53,690 nt of DNA from positions 1 through 53,690 of the forward strand of contig JAKVCB010000010.1 of assembly GCA_022448345.1 (NCBI GenBank), given 5' to 3'. Numbering within the stretch: the first letter of the stretch is position 1; every line of letters begins with the position of its first letter. The notes below the pieces were generated by a model. The model was not told where the DNA came from. It did not search any database and saw only the letters and a list, made by a program, of their open reading frames with translations. Made by a program: the position numbers and the translations under genes. This DNA is from Pirellulales bacterium (GTDB taxonomy: Bacteria; Planctomycetota; Planctomycetia; Pirellulales; Lacipirellulaceae). Shown one piece after another: positions 8,586-18,839 of this stretch.

Positions 8586-9836
8586 CGGGTTTGGCTCCTT
8601 CCCTGAATGCGCCCCAATAAATGGACCGGCGATTCCCCTGGGCGCTCATTGTGGGGAATGACGTGTGTAGTAATTGCCTCACTGATCCCTGTGGTTTTGA
8701 GCCACTTCCAATCGGTAGTGTGTCCGATTAGTGCGGCCAACTCCAGCCACAAAATTTATGGTGGCAGAAAAGCACTTGCTGTCTCAGGAGGTGGTTTGGT
8801 ACTTCCATGAACCCTCCACAACTGCTTCCCTACCCAGATTGGACCAATTTCCACATCACCACGTCAAGTCGAATCAGGCCAATTTCGGGTTCTTGTCCAA
8901 ATCCCACTGGCCGACCATCTGAGGGATAGTGCCACATCGTTCGAATGGTTTACTGCGAATTTGTGCTTTCCCATCCTTATCTACGTGGGTGCTTTCGGTT
9001 GGTTCCCACGGGTCCAGTACTGCCAAAAGTCCGTGGAAATCGTGTTCTCTATTGCCGCTTGGTTGCTTAAGAAAGCCCTATTGTCCCCGTTTTTCCGCGG
9101 TTGGTAGCTACTTCGATCAGGCGCGCCGGTTCCAAACCCTGTAGCGGCGTTCGGGTCGAATCATGTTTCTTCTGCGTCGCCGGCAGTCCCCTGTAAATTC
9201 CTGAAAATGGGGAATGGCCCGGTGCCCTTTCCCCGGGTCCCAGACGCTTTATTTTTCTTGGTTTGTTGGCTGGATCGTCCAGGACGCGTCCATTTTAAAG
9301 TTCTATAGATATTGAGTTTGACCCAAATTGGGAACTCTTCCTGTCGGAAGGGAGTTCGATCGGAACGTGAATAGCGTAAACATGAAAAGGTCGGTTGGGG
9401 TCAAATTCAGAGGGCATCCGTTAAAAACGAGCGGACTTCTCCGGAGTATGCACACTGGTTCCGCTTCCAGGTTTTGAGAACTGTTGCGGTCGATCGCGAA
9501 GGTTTCTTTGAGACAATCTCCAGAACGATATGGGCAGAATAGCAGGGCTGGTGTTGGAACAAACTCTTCGCCACTTGGAAGTTCTTCCACCATGGCTTAT
9601 GATTGTCAGCGCGGGTCTGATTGGCGCATCAAACCGTCGCAACTAAAACGATGACCACACGCTGCAAGCAGGCGTTCAGGAACCCTGAACTTGGGGTACC
9701 CCGAATTTCACGAAAGCGATTGTGGGCGACTTTTGTTGCCGGGCTGTTGTTGTCAGAAGACTCTCCCATCCTAAATTCCCATGGCGGCGCTGCGATTTGC
9801 TGGCTCCGCTTAACCACTGACCTTTTGAGATGACCC
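8586..9836. other. long gene-poor stretch with small inverted repeats
   Basis: About 1.25 kb without a supported gene. ORFs in it (for example 8929-9144 plus and 9303-9593 minus) have no domain-like sequence. A hairpin ttcagg-aac-cctgaa lies at 9675-9689, followed by the palindrome ggggtacccc at 9693-9702; these could be transcript structures in the leader of the aminotransferase gene, or chance. Confidence 0.4.
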
Positions 9837-11027
9837 ATGCTCGAAGTAATCCAAGCGGCTCCCCCCGATGCTATTTTAGGTCTGACCGAAGCATTTCGAA
9901 AAGATTCCAATCCCAACAAGATCAATCTCAGCGTGGGTGTTTATCAGGACGAAACTGGTACAACACCCATTCTCGAGTCGGTGCAGCAAGCCGGTCGACA
10001 AGTCGTTGCCAATCAGCAGAGCAAGTCCTATTTGCCCATTGATGGGGCACCCGCATATGCGGCTGCAGTCCAACGCTTGATTTTTGGCCACGAATCCGAG
10101 GTGGTGACGGCCGGGCGGGCTGCCACATCACACACACCCGGTGGCACGGGAGCGTTGCGAGTCGCTGCCGATTTCATCAAGCAAAACTTGCCAGCAGCCA
10201 CGGTTTGGCTTAGCGAACCAACCTGGCCGAATCACCCCAATATTTTTGCAGCCGCCGGGGTGCCGACCCGATCGTTCCCTTATTTCGACTCCACCACTCA
10301 AGGGCTGGCTTTCGATCAAGCCTGCAAGGCGATTGGAGAGATACCTGAGGGTGACGTCATCCTCTTGCACGGTTGTTGCCACAATCCAACGGGCATTGAT
10401 CCTACTGCGGATCAGTGGTCCCAATTGGCTGAGGTTGTGTCCGAACGTGGTCTGCTCCCACTGCTTGATTTTGCTTACCAAGGATTTGCTGAGGGACTCC
10501 AAGAGGATGCAGCAGGGTTACAAAAATTTTGCCAACCTGGTTCCGAACTGCTGATCTGCAGTTCATTTTCCAAGAACTTTGGTCTCTATCGGGAACGCGT
10601 AGGGGCACTGACCGTGGTGGTTCCCGACCATGAAGTGATCGGTCCTGTGCAAAGTCAGGTCAAACGTTGCATCCGCTCCAACTACTCCAATCCGCCAGCG
10701 CATGGTGCCGCGCTGGTGACCACAATCCTTGAGGATTCAAAGCTCACGGACCAGTGGCACGGAGAAGTTGCCAGTATGCGAGACCGCATTAACGAAACGC
10801 GCAAGGCGCTGGTCAAGACCCTTGCTGCGAAAGGCGCCACAGCCGATTATTCCTTTATGACCAGGCAGCGAGGTATGTTCTCATTTTCCGGTTTGACTGC
10901 AGAGCAAGTTGATACACTTCGGGAAAAATACTCGATTTATATAGTGCGATCTGGTCGAATAAATGTTGCGGGTATTACTCCGAAGAACATTGAGCCGTTA
11001 TGCGAGGCAATTGCAGAGGTGACCTGA
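9837..11027 (+). CDS. class I aspartate/aromatic aminotransferase
   Basis: 396 residues, the usual length of the AspC/TyrB (class I-alpha) family. These PLP enzymes move an amino group between aspartate or aromatic amino acids and 2-oxoglutarate. Motifs seen: INLSVGVYQDETG near the N-terminus, the PLP-contacting HNPTGIDP (Asn183), DFAYQGF (Asp211, Tyr), SSFSKNFGLYRERVG with the Schiff-base Lys246, and SNYSNPPAHGAALV. The start is ATG 9837. It precedes the glycogen synthase gene by 111 bases on the same strand; a functional link is not evident. Substrate choice (Asp versus aromatic) cannot be read with certainty. Confidence 0.92.
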   Translation: MLEVIQAAPPDAILGLTEAFRKDSNPNKINLSVGVYQDETGTTPILESVQQAGRQVVANQQSKSYLPIDGAPAYAAAVQRLIFGHESEVVTAGRAATSHTPGGTGALRVAADFIKQNLPAATVWLSEPTWPNHPNIFAAAGVPTRSFPYFDSTTQGLAFDQACKAIGEIPEGDVILLHGCCHNPTGIDPTADQWSQLAEVVSERGLLPLLDFAYQGFAEGLQEDAAGLQKFCQPGSELLICSSFSKNFGLYRERVGALTVVVPDHEVIGPVQSQVKRCIRSNYSNPPAHGAALVTTILEDSKLTDQWHGEVASMRDRINETRKALVKTLAAKGATADYSFMTRQRGMFSFSGLTAEQVDTLREKYSIYIVRSGRINVAGITPKNIEPLCEAIAEVT

Positions 11028-11138
11028 GCAGCGGTAACCCACTTGTAATATCGCAACTGATTGATTTGTGGGTTTCCGCCACCAGGAGTCTGGCCTCTGG
11101 GATCTGCTTGCAGCAAATCTGCGAGGAAACGTTGAGGC

Positions 11139-12620
11139 ATGGACATCCTGTTTTCTACGAGCGAAGCTGTGCCATTCTGTAAGACAGGTGGCCTGGGTGA
11201 CGTTTGCGGAAGCCTTCCCGTTGAACTGTCCAGACAGGGGCATCAGATAACCCTGGTTCTTCCAGCGTTTCGCCAGGTATTTCATAGCGGGCAAACAATT
11301 CAGCCCACCGGTGTCGAATTTGAGGTCCCTATCGGCCGCAAGATGGTGCCGGGACGTTTTTTAAAGAGCTTTTTACCTGCGTCGAAGGTGCCCGTTTATC
11401 TGGTTGACCAACCCGACTATTTTGATCGCGGGGAACTCTACGGAGAGGATGGGGGCGGTTACATAGATAATTGCGAGCGCTTCACCTTTTTTGCTCGCGC
11501 CGTCATCGAAGCCATCACCGCCTTTGACCTGCAACCAGCCATCGTACACGCAAACGACTGGACAAGCGGCCTCGTGCCTGTCTATCTAAAGACTGAACTA
11601 CAAGGTGTTCCACCGTTTGACTCCATCGGATCGGTCTTCACCATCCACAATCTGGCATACCAGGGCAACTTCTGGCACTGGGATATGGAACTTACAGGAA
11701 TAGACTGGAAGTACTTCAACTGGAGGCAGATGGAATTCTTTGGCAACCTGAGCTTCTTAAAGAGTGCCATCGCCTTTGCCGATGTGATCACCACAGTCAG
11801 TCCGAGTTACGCTCAAGAAATTCAGTCTCCGCCGCTGAGTTGTGGGTTGGAAGGAATTCTCCGTTACCGCCGGGATGATTTGCACGGAATTATCAACGGC
11901 GTCGACTATAGCGATTGGAATCCGGCGAGTGACCCCCACCTGGGCGATCACCAGTACGACCACGTTTCGTATCCTGTTGGCAAAGCAGCCTGCAAGCAGG
12001 AATTGCAGCGTTTGTTGGGACTTCCGATCCGTGCCGAGGTTCCTTTGATTGCTTCGGTGGGTCGGCTTGCCGAACAGAAAGGATTTGACTTACTCGCCGA
12101 AGTCATGCCCCACTGGCTCCAACATGTGAATGCCCAATGGGTTGTATTGGGGACCGGTGATGCCAAGTACCACGGTTTGCTGTCAGACTTGGCAGCCAGA
12201 TTTCCCGAAAAAATCGCGGTGAAGCTTGAGTTTTCTAACGAACTGGCCCACCAAATCGAAGCTGGCGCTGACATGTTTGTGATGCCCAGCCGCTACGAGC
12301 CTTGTGGGTTAAACCAGCTCTACAGTTTGAAATACGGTACGGTACCAGTGGTGCGATCGACAGGTGGTTTGGCCGATACGATTACCGATTGCACCGAGCA
12401 GTCGCTTGCCGAGAGGACAGCCAGCGGATTCAGCTTTGAACCGTACACGACGGTGGCCCTCGAAGAAGCGCTTCAGCGGGCAAGGAGTGCGTTTGCCAAT
12501 CCTGTCATCTGGCAGCAACTGATTCAAAACGGCATGCAGCAGGATTGGTCTTGGGCTAGCAGCGCACGGCAGTACGACCAACTCTATGCACGAACGCTTT
12601 CTTTGAGTGCTGGAACGTAG
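11139..12620 (+). CDS. glgA: glycogen synthase (ADP-glucose type, GT5)
   Basis: 493 residues, the standard GlgA length. It transfers glucose from ADP-glucose (or UDP-glucose in some bacteria) to a growing alpha-1,4-glucan. The N-terminal KTGGLGDV motif (Lys15 onward) binds the sugar nucleotide; HANDWTSGLVP, FTIHNLAYQG, INGVDYSDWNP and SVGRLAEQKGFDL are all typical, and MPSRYEPCGLNQLYSLKYGT is the C-terminal donor-site motif with its catalytic Glu. The neighbours downstream (GalT-like and GH57) make a glycogen/hexose metabolism block. Confidence 0.96.
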   Translation: MDILFSTSEAVPFCKTGGLGDVCGSLPVELSRQGHQITLVLPAFRQVFHSGQTIQPTGVEFEVPIGRKMVPGRFLKSFLPASKVPVYLVDQPDYFDRGELYGEDGGGYIDNCERFTFFARAVIEAITAFDLQPAIVHANDWTSGLVPVYLKTELQGVPPFDSIGSVFTIHNLAYQGNFWHWDMELTGIDWKYFNWRQMEFFGNLSFLKSAIAFADVITTVSPSYAQEIQSPPLSCGLEGILRYRRDDLHGIINGVDYSDWNPASDPHLGDHQYDHVSYPVGKAACKQELQRLLGLPIRAEVPLIASVGRLAEQKGFDLLAEVMPHWLQHVNAQWVVLGTGDAKYHGLLSDLAARFPEKIAVKLEFSNELAHQIEAGADMFVMPSRYEPCGLNQLYSLKYGTVPVVRSTGGLADTITDCTEQSLAERTASGFSFEPYTTVALEEALQRARSAFANPVIWQQLIQNGMQQDWSWASSARQYDQLYARTLSLSAGT

Positions 12621-12680
12621 GCGGCTGCTTGCCCCGTACAGTCCAGGCCGATTTTGCTCCCTTGCGGACCGGACCCTCCG

Positions 12681-13667
12681 ATGACCGATTTGCGTAAAGA
12701 TCTCTTGTTGAACCGTTGGGTGCTAGTTGCCGAGAATCGCAGCGAGCGTCCCAACGATTACGCAACGCCACCGGCAACGACCAAAGAGGGTTTGCCACAG
12801 GATCCCACCAACTGTCCCTTTTGTCCGTCGCTGGAGACGCAAACCCCTCCGGCCGTCTATTCCGCTTGCAATGCCGAGGGGGACTGGCAGGTCCGTGTCG
12901 TCCCCAATAAGTATCCAGCCGTGGGTACTGCGATGGGAGGCGACAAAAGCGGGGTTCATGAAGTGGTCATCGAATCACCCCGCCACATCCAAAACACAGC
13001 GGATCTCACACCAAAAGAGCTTGCCAACGTATTAGAGGCTTACAACGCACGACTGGAGCATTGGTACGAGGATGGTCGCTTTGGGTATGCAATGATTTTT
13101 AAGAATGTGCACTCGATGGCAGGAGCCTCACTGGTGCATCTCCACAGTCAAATTATGGTTTTGCCTGAAGTACCGCCTGCCTGTCTCCAAGAGTTGTACC
13201 AATTGGACCGCTTCCGGCAGGAGCACGACCAATGTGCCTTATGTGAACGGATTGCCAGGGAGCGGAACGACTCGGTCCGCCTGGTTCTCGATCGCGATGG
13301 TTACGTCGCTATCTGTCCCTATGTCAGCATGCATGCGTACGAAACCTGGTTACTTCCAGTTGACCATGGTAGGTGGTTTCCTCCCACGGCCAATCGAGTA
13401 TCGACCGAAACATTAGCTGGCGTATTATGGGAGGTTCTTTCAAGGATTGAACGGTTATTACCAGGTGTTGGTTACAATATGATCGTGCGGATTGCCCCAT
13501 GGTCGGCACAAAGAACCGACTACCACCCGCGCATTGAAATCTACCCACGGATTGATATGTTCGCTGGTTTTGAATTAGGAACCAGCATCCATATCAACCA
13601 GGTATCGCCCGAATTCGCAGCCCAAAAACTGCGAGCTATGGAGCCCCACCGTTCTTGCGGAACCTGA
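12681..13667 (+). CDS. galT: galactose-1-phosphate uridylyltransferase-like protein
   Basis: 328 residues from ATG 12681; the open frame begins at 12654 but MTDLRKDLLLNRWVLVAENR is the standard opening of the family. GalT exchanges UMP between UDP-glucose and galactose-1-phosphate. Present are the zinc pair CPFCPS near residue 50, RVVPNKYPAV, GVHEVVIESPRH, the active-site region SLVHLHSQIMVLP (HxHxQ; the usual HPH is HLH here), a second CxxC (CALCERI) and a C-terminal HIN segment with PRIEIYPRID. The location 60 bases after glgA suggests co-transcription; GalT-like proteins beside glgA may act on glucose-1-phosphate rather than galactose. Confidence 0.88.
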   Translation: MTDLRKDLLLNRWVLVAENRSERPNDYATPPATTKEGLPQDPTNCPFCPSLETQTPPAVYSACNAEGDWQVRVVPNKYPAVGTAMGGDKSGVHEVVIESPRHIQNTADLTPKELANVLEAYNARLEHWYEDGRFGYAMIFKNVHSMAGASLVHLHSQIMVLPEVPPACLQELYQLDRFRQEHDQCALCERIARERNDSVRLVLDRDGYVAICPYVSMHAYETWLLPVDHGRWFPPTANRVSTETLAGVLWEVLSRIERLLPGVGYNMIVRIAPWSAQRTDYHPRIEIYPRIDMFAGFELGTSIHINQVSPEFAAQKLRAMEPHRSCGT

Positions 13668-13855
13668 CTGCAGGCGCAAGGTGTGGGGCAAGAAAACAGG
13701 GAAATCGAGTTGTGCCCGTGGGACCGCAAACGGTTTTTGACAAAGGATTCAGAAACGGTTTCCGGTGGACCCAAGTATGGAGTGCAGGTTGCGCAGTGCC
13801 AATGTCCAACCCGGCAAGGCAACCAGGCCCCACGGCGGGACGCTTGACCCGTTGG

Positions 13856-15262
13856 TCAAGCCGCTTCGCGGCTTTCATTCCTCTCGGGAAATTGCACCAG
13901 ACGGTTTGCGAGAGACCACAGGTCGTCACCGAACATGTCGATGGCCCGAGGCACTTCCGTTTCGACCGATCCCAAGCCATGGCGGGCTGCTATGATGCTG
14001 ATCGAGATCGACAAAAACGTATCGATATCGACCGATTTCCGCCAGTGATACCCATGCGATTGACGGAAGTCATTGTATTGCCCGATCGCACGGAGGTGCC
14101 GTACGTCGTCTTCATGGATGCGATGCTTGAGCGTGCGGCCACGCACAACCCGAGAAATCGGCCAGTGGCGGCGCGGCAAGTACATCCGCTTTTCATGGTG
14201 ATGGCGAAACCACTTAGAAAAATCGGTGTCCTGGTGGAAACTCCAAAAACAGGCTGCCACGGGCGTACTCCACGCCAAGTGATCCATCCCGATTCTGCGG
14301 CAAAGCTTGTAAAGCAGAGTGGAGGAATGTTTGTACTTGGTGGCAATTTGCTTTGCCCGTGCCACACGATCGAGAAAGAAAGAAGCCCGGCTTCCAAACT
14401 GCAGAACGTCTGCAGCGACCGCGATTTCTTCGGTCAGCCGGTTCATGTTATCCGGGTCAATGCCGAGGAGTACCTGCCGTATCCGAAGAGCGATGAGTAC
14501 CGCTGCAAGCCGTCCCTCGACGGTAGCATGGGTGATTCGAGAAATGCGGTCTGTATTCTCGACAAGGCTTTGAAAGTCGTGGGCGTAAAAGGCTGCAGCA
14601 GCAGTTATTTTCATGGCTGCGCCATCGGAAACGCCATCGGTCGCTTCATAGAGCGGGTCATCGCTCTGGATGAGCTTTGCCACTTGACCTTTGTAATTGG
14701 GATGAACGCCACCAGCTTGTAACTCATCGGCCCCGAACCGGTAGCCAGGCCGCGTCCGGTACCGGGTCACCAGGTCCGCATGATTGAAGCCGCCGCAGGT
14801 GGTGAGCGACTTGGCTATTAGAAGCGTCTGCACGTAGTCGTCGGCGTCTTCGCTATCTGCATATTTCCATGCGACCCAGGCCACAGCGGCTAGCGCGTGA
14901 TAGACGCGTGAAACCACGTCGGAGCGTTGCGGTGTTCGCGAAGACTCCAGTGCGATGCGGTCCAGTGGACTGTCCCGCGGATGGTCGATTGCAAGCGCTC
15001 CCTCATCATTGATCAGTACGCGAGGGCTGGTTACACCTTCGATGATCCCGTCGTAAGTGACCCCCAAAGTGGCGAGCACTTGCTCTGTTTTTTCTACCGT
15101 CAGGTGTGGGGGTTCGTTGTGGCATCGCCGCCGCCGTGTCAGAAACACGATGTTGTGTCCCTGCTGCTGTAAACCTTGAACGAATTCCACAGCACCCTTG
15201 ACCGGTTCCATGGTACCGTAACGGAAGAACACACCATCGAAGTCGAGTAGATAGGTTGCCAC
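13856..15262 (-). CDS. fusion of HAD-like domain and ADP-ribosylglycohydrolase-like domain
   Basis: 468 residues from ATG. Residues 1-95 look like a small, cap-less HAD phosphatase: motif I YLLDFDGVFF (Asp7, Asp9), motif II VFLTRR (Thr42), and motif IV VLINDEGA (Asp86). From about 110 onward the sequence follows the ADP-ribosylglycohydrolase (ARH/DraG) pattern: ADDYVQTLLIAKSLT in the place of TDDT..LA.SL, then SDGAAMKITAAA (212-223) in place of SNGAAMR, THATVEGRLAAVLIALRI, and VDIDTFLSISISIIAARHGLG (411 onward), corresponding to the DTDT metal site followed by AAxxG. Changes at the first acidic motif make activity uncertain. ARH enzymes remove ADP-ribose from proteins or nucleic acids; combined with a phosphatase, nucleotide-metabolite processing is possible. 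Confidence 0.7.
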   Translation of the reverse strand: MATYLLDFDGVFFRYGTMEPVKGAVEFVQGLQQQGHNIVFLTRRRRCHNEPPHLTVEKTEQVLATLGVTYDGIIEGVTSPRVLINDEGALAIDHPRDSPLDRIALESSRTPQRSDVVSRVYHALAAVAWVAWKYADSEDADDYVQTLLIAKSLTTCGGFNHADLVTRYRTRPGYRFGADELQAGGVHPNYKGQVAKLIQSDDPLYEATDGVSDGAAMKITAAAAFYAHDFQSLVENTDRISRITHATVEGRLAAVLIALRIRQVLLGIDPDNMNRLTEEIAVAADVLQFGSRASFFLDRVARAKQIATKYKHSSTLLYKLCRRIGMDHLAWSTPVAACFWSFHQDTDFSKWFRHHHEKRMYLPRRHWPISRVVRGRTLKHRIHEDDVRHLRAIGQYNDFRQSHGYHWRKSVDIDTFLSISISIIAARHGLGSVETEVPRAIDMFGDDLWSLANRLVQFPERNESREAA

Positions 15263-15734
15263 GTTGAGGTTCTCAAGGGGGAAGATTTCCAGTTTTTTGG
15301 TCGTTAGCCGGCCAACAGCTACTCCGAACAGCTACGCTGCAGATGCAAGGGGTCGAACGATAGCGAGATAGCAGCTTGGCGTAAACACGGAAAAGTCGTT
15401 TGGTAGCAGTTCTAGACCCTATTTTTCACGTCGTCTGGTCTCTTAACAGCTGCCAGCGTGGAAGTCTGGCGATTCGGTCTTTTTGGCGAGGATATTTGAC
15501 AACTTGGTATTTTTGGTCAATCGTGACAAAAGAAGCGGAATGCGCGATTAGGAAGGGAGAGTTTCCCAGTTAAGAGGAGGCTTCCGTACGTTGTGAGTAG
15601 ACGAATTGTACGGAATTCAAGTACCATCCGGAAATCGTATCCTAAGGTTGTTTCAGTAAAGAGATAAGAAGCGTGACTGTGCCCGGAGTATGGTCCATCC
15701 AAACAATCCTCAAGATCGAAATCTTCCATCCACC
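15263..15734. other. divergent intergenic region
   Basis: 470 bases between the divergent HAD/ARH fusion and the GH57 gene, so it should contain both promoters. TTGACA at 15496-15501 is a possible -35 for the plus strand, but the hexamer 17 bases further (AATCGT) is a poor -10. No gene seen. Confidence 0.4.
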
Positions 15735-17918
15735 ATGAACTCTCCCCTACACCTTGTAATTGTTCTACACAATCATCAGCCAGTTGGTAATTTTGATCAC
15801 GTTTTCGAACAGGCATATCAAGATAGTTATTTGCCATTTCTCGATGTTTTTGAACCGTACTCCAATTTGCGGATTGCATTGCACACCAGTGGTTCGTTGA
15901 TCGAGTGGCTCGATGCTCATCATCCTGAGTATCTCGACCGCCTGGCAAACCTGGTGGCTGCCGGTCGGTTGGAGATTCTGGGAGGTCCATTTTACGAACC
16001 GATTCTGACGATGATTTCGTCGCGTGATCGAATCGGACAAATCACGAGTTATACGCAATGGCTTTCCAGCCGATTGAGTGCTGAAGTTCAGGGAATGTGG
16101 GTGCCCGAGCGTGTCTGGGAGCAATCGCTTACCAGTGACTTGGTTGCTGCTCAAATGCGGTATACCTTGCTGGACGATTCACATTTCAAGCGGGCTGGAC
16201 TCCGCGAAGACCAACTGGCTGGGTATTATGTAACCGAGGAAAATGGTCGTTTGTTGTCGATCTTTCCCGGCAGTGAACGGTTGCGATATCTCATCCCATT
16301 TGCCTCGCCTGAGAAGTCGATCGAATATCTCCGCGAAGTTGCCGAACAACATCCGGGCGGTGTCGTCGTCTTTGGTGACGATGGTGAGAAATTAGGTAGT
16401 TGGCCCGGCACTAAAACCCATGTCTACGAACAGGGATGGTTGCGTCAATTCTTTGATGCGTTGTCGGAAAACTCCGATTGGCTTTCGGTGAGCACTCCCA
16501 GTGAAGTCCTCCAAGCCGTGACACCGTTGGGTAAAATCTACGTTCCGGAAGGCAGCTATCGGGAGATGACAGAGTGGGCCTTGCCCGCAGAGCAATTGAG
16601 CAACTTTGAAAAAATTCGTCACCACTGGGAAACGGAAGGAAACTGGCAGGAAATCGCCCCGTTTGTTCGTGGTGGCTACTGGCGGAATTTCAAAATCAAG
16701 TATCCTGAAACCAACGAAATGTATGCCCGTATGCAGATGGTCAGTCGCCGACTCGAAGAGTCGATTGCCGAGGGTGCACACGGATCGCTGATCGATCAGG
16801 CTCGCACGGAACTTTACCGCGGGCAATGCAACTGCGGTTACTGGCATGGAGCCTTTGGTGGAGCCTATCTCCCCCATCTTCGCAATGCGGTCTTCAATCA
16901 TTTGATCGCGGCCGACAACCTGCTCGATCAGCATGAAGGCCGCCATTTGGCGGATGGAGATGTTTCCTGGGTAGAACTGAACAGCGGTGATTTCAACCTT
17001 GATGGACGACAAGAGGTTCGGCTCGCGAGCAACCGGCTTGTTGCTTTGATTGCTCCGGCGACAGGTGGGAATTTGTACGAACTTGACGCCCGCTCGATTT
17101 GCCACAACTTGCTTGCGACACTTACCCGACGTCCCGAGGCATATCACGACAAAGTTCGTGCAGGTGCATCTTCCGACCAGGAAGATGTGGCGAGTATTCA
17201 CGACCGTGTCGTGTTCAAGCAGGAAGGTCTCGATCAACGGATCTGTTATGATCGACATCCGCGCAAGAGTCTCGTCGACCACTTTTTCGATCTCGAGGTT
17301 ACGCAGGAAGCGGTTGCCAGCGGAGAATACCACGAATGGGGGGATTTTGTAACGGGTCCCTTCGAGGCGAAGCTCCGCCGCAATCCTCAACGAATGCAGG
17401 TTCAACTTGTTCGCAATGGTCATGTCGGGGATTGTCCGGTTCGAGTGACCAAGGGGCTGACACTCGAAGCGGGTGAATCGGTCCTGGAGATTGCCTATTT
17501 GTTGGAAGGTTTGCCAACCGATGGGCCCCTTCATTTTGGTGTCGAACTGAATTTTGCCGGCTTGCCAGCCGGTGTCGACGATCGTTTTTTCCGCGCTCCG
17601 GGTGGAGAGTCGCTAGGCCAGCTTGGCACGCCGTTGGACCTCAAAGATATTCAAGCGATTGGTCTGGTTGACCAATGGTTGGGAATAGACATCGGACTGG
17701 AGATTTCCCGACCAACGTCGATTTGGACTTTCCCTATCGAAACGATCAGCCAGTCGGAGGGTGGTTTTGAGTTGATTCACCAATCGGTAGTGGTTCAGCC
17801 CCATTGGATCGTCCAACCTGATGACGAGGGCCGCTGGAGTGTTACGATGCGACTGGCCATTGACACATCACAGGCTGAATCGTGCATGCGTGAAGCAGAA
17901 GCTTGCACGGCGTTATAA
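15735..17918 (+). CDS. GH57 alpha-amylase / 4-alpha-glucanotransferase
   Basis: 727 residues from ATG 15735; the open frame begins at 15690, but MNSPLHLVIVLHNHQPVGNF is the family N-terminus with the HNHQP motif. The catalytic pair is visible: nucleophile Glu125 in MWVPERVWE and the acid in VVFGDDGEKLGSW (Asp215/216). The middle (WRNFKIKYPETNEMYARM, GQCNCGYWHGAFGGAYL) and the beta-rich C-terminal part match the DUF1925/DUF1926 domains of the Thermococcus-type 4-alpha-glucanotransferase. It would cleave or transfer alpha-1,4-glucan segments of glycogen or maltodextrin. No signal peptide, so cytoplasmic. It belongs functionally with glgA and the GalT-like gene. A good terminator follows. Confidence 0.93.
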   Translation: MNSPLHLVIVLHNHQPVGNFDHVFEQAYQDSYLPFLDVFEPYSNLRIALHTSGSLIEWLDAHHPEYLDRLANLVAAGRLEILGGPFYEPILTMISSRDRIGQITSYTQWLSSRLSAEVQGMWVPERVWEQSLTSDLVAAQMRYTLLDDSHFKRAGLREDQLAGYYVTEENGRLLSIFPGSERLRYLIPFASPEKSIEYLREVAEQHPGGVVVFGDDGEKLGSWPGTKTHVYEQGWLRQFFDALSENSDWLSVSTPSEVLQAVTPLGKIYVPEGSYREMTEWALPAEQLSNFEKIRHHWETEGNWQEIAPFVRGGYWRNFKIKYPETNEMYARMQMVSRRLEESIAEGAHGSLIDQARTELYRGQCNCGYWHGAFGGAYLPHLRNAVFNHLIAADNLLDQHEGRHLADGDVSWVELNSGDFNLDGRQEVRLASNRLVALIAPATGGNLYELDARSICHNLLATLTRRPEAYHDKVRAGASSDQEDVASIHDRVVFKQEGLDQRICYDRHPRKSLVDHFFDLEVTQEAVASGEYHEWGDFVTGPFEAKLRRNPQRMQVQLVRNGHVGDCPVRVTKGLTLEAGESVLEIAYLLEGLPTDGPLHFGVELNFAGLPAGVDDRFFRAPGGESLGQLGTPLDLKDIQAIGLVDQWLGIDIGLEISRPTSIWTFPIETISQSEGGFELIHQSVVVQPHWIVQPDDEGRWSVTMRLAIDTSQAESCMREAEACTAL

Positions 17919-17937
17919 GGTTCAACCAAAATGCCAC

Positions 17938-17970
17938 AAAAAACCGTCGCCAAAGGCTGGCGGTTTTTTT
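17938..17970. terminator. bidirectional Rho-independent terminator
   Basis: An A-run (17938-17943), a GC-rich hairpin ccgtcgcc-aaa-ggctggcgg with one bulged T, and a T-run (17964-17970). The A and T runs make it usable on both strands. It sits 19 bases after the GH57 stop and before the end of the convergent msrB gene. Confidence 0.85.
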
Positions 17971-18045
17971 GTGCGCTCTTGTCACCACGATAGGATTTGG
18001 AAACAACCCCAGAGGAAGAGGTCTGGTGTCGTAGGTTGTCGTTGC

Positions 18046-18624
18046 TTACGGCTTGGGTTGAATCACCTTCGGTAGGGTCTCTCCCGCTGCAATGAAATTC
18101 ATTGAGATCGAATTGACGCAGTGGCGGGTGTTCTTGGCGGTCAATTCCTCACCGAGAAAGACGTGACCCAGATGGCCTCCGCAGTTGCTGCAGACAATTT
18201 CAGTACGCACCCCGTCGGCGTCCAAAAACTGCTGGACAGCGCCTGGTATTTCATCATCGAAACTGGGCCATCCGCAGTGACTATCAAACTTGTCGCTGGA
18301 CTTGTAGAGTGGGGCATTGCAGCGACGGCACAGAAATGTGCCCTCGTCTTTCAGGTCGGTGTATTCCCCCACAAAAGGTCGCTCGGTACCCTTATTGATG
18401 ATTACATACGTTTCTTCAGCAGTTAGCTCGTTGTAGGAATCTGATGGCTGGGAAACATCGGTGACCCCTTCTGCATCGCTCGGTTCTTCGGAATTCATCT
18501 GGATGGTTTCTCTCGGGGAGGATGGCTGAGGTACGACTGGAGGCTCCGCTGAACATCCGGCAACGACCAGGCACAACGCCAGCAAAATCAACGTCGATGG
18601 CCATGCCAACCTGGCGCAATCCAT
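18046..18624 (-). CDS. msrB: peptide-methionine (R)-S-oxide reductase, lipoprotein
   Basis: 192 residues from ATG 18624, which has GGAGG four bases upstream; the open frame runs further to 18777 but the signal peptide supports this start. The signal ends in the lipobox VVAGC (Cys24), so the enzyme should be anchored outside the cytoplasm. A polar linker (about 25-65) leads to a complete MsrB domain: zinc Cys pairs CRRC and [22 protein letters not shown], and the catalytic [11 protein letters not shown]. It reduces methionine-R-sulfoxide in proteins, protecting envelope proteins from oxidation. It lies downstream of bioD on the same strand with a gap of about 200 bases. Confidence 0.95.
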   Translation of the reverse strand: MDCARLAWPSTLILLALCLVVAGCSAEPPVVPQPSSPRETIQMNSEEPSDAEGVTDVSQPSDSYNELTAEETYVIINKGTERPFVGEYTDLKDEGTFLCRRCNAPLYKSSDKFDSHCGWPSFDDEIPGAVQQFLDADGVRTEIVCSNCGGHLGHVFLGEELTAKNTRHCVNSISMNFIAAGETLPKVIQPKP

Positions 18625-18839
18625 GAGGCCTCCAATGGAAGATGGTGTAACGAAGGGCGCTGCTATTGGGCGCGTGACAAAATAATACCAATGTCTCGAT
18701 TTTACACGATCACCATGGTAATGAAAGACAAACCTCGCCGGCCCAGATTCGATCCTGGCGGGCAGTAGCAAACGCATTTCTTTGCCGGGTTGAATTTCGA
18801 GAACAAAAAACCTGTGAATATTCCCTGTTGACGGTTAGT

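Noticed and set aside
13655-14722. 355-codon plus-strand ORF
   Set aside because: It lies antisense to the HAD/ARH fusion, has no domain-like sequence and no upstream ribosome-binding site. It is a shadow of the real gene.
16392-17534. 380-codon minus-strand ORF
   Set aside because: It is fully antisense to the GH57 gene, whose catalytic motifs are intact. The ORF reading has no recognisable family.
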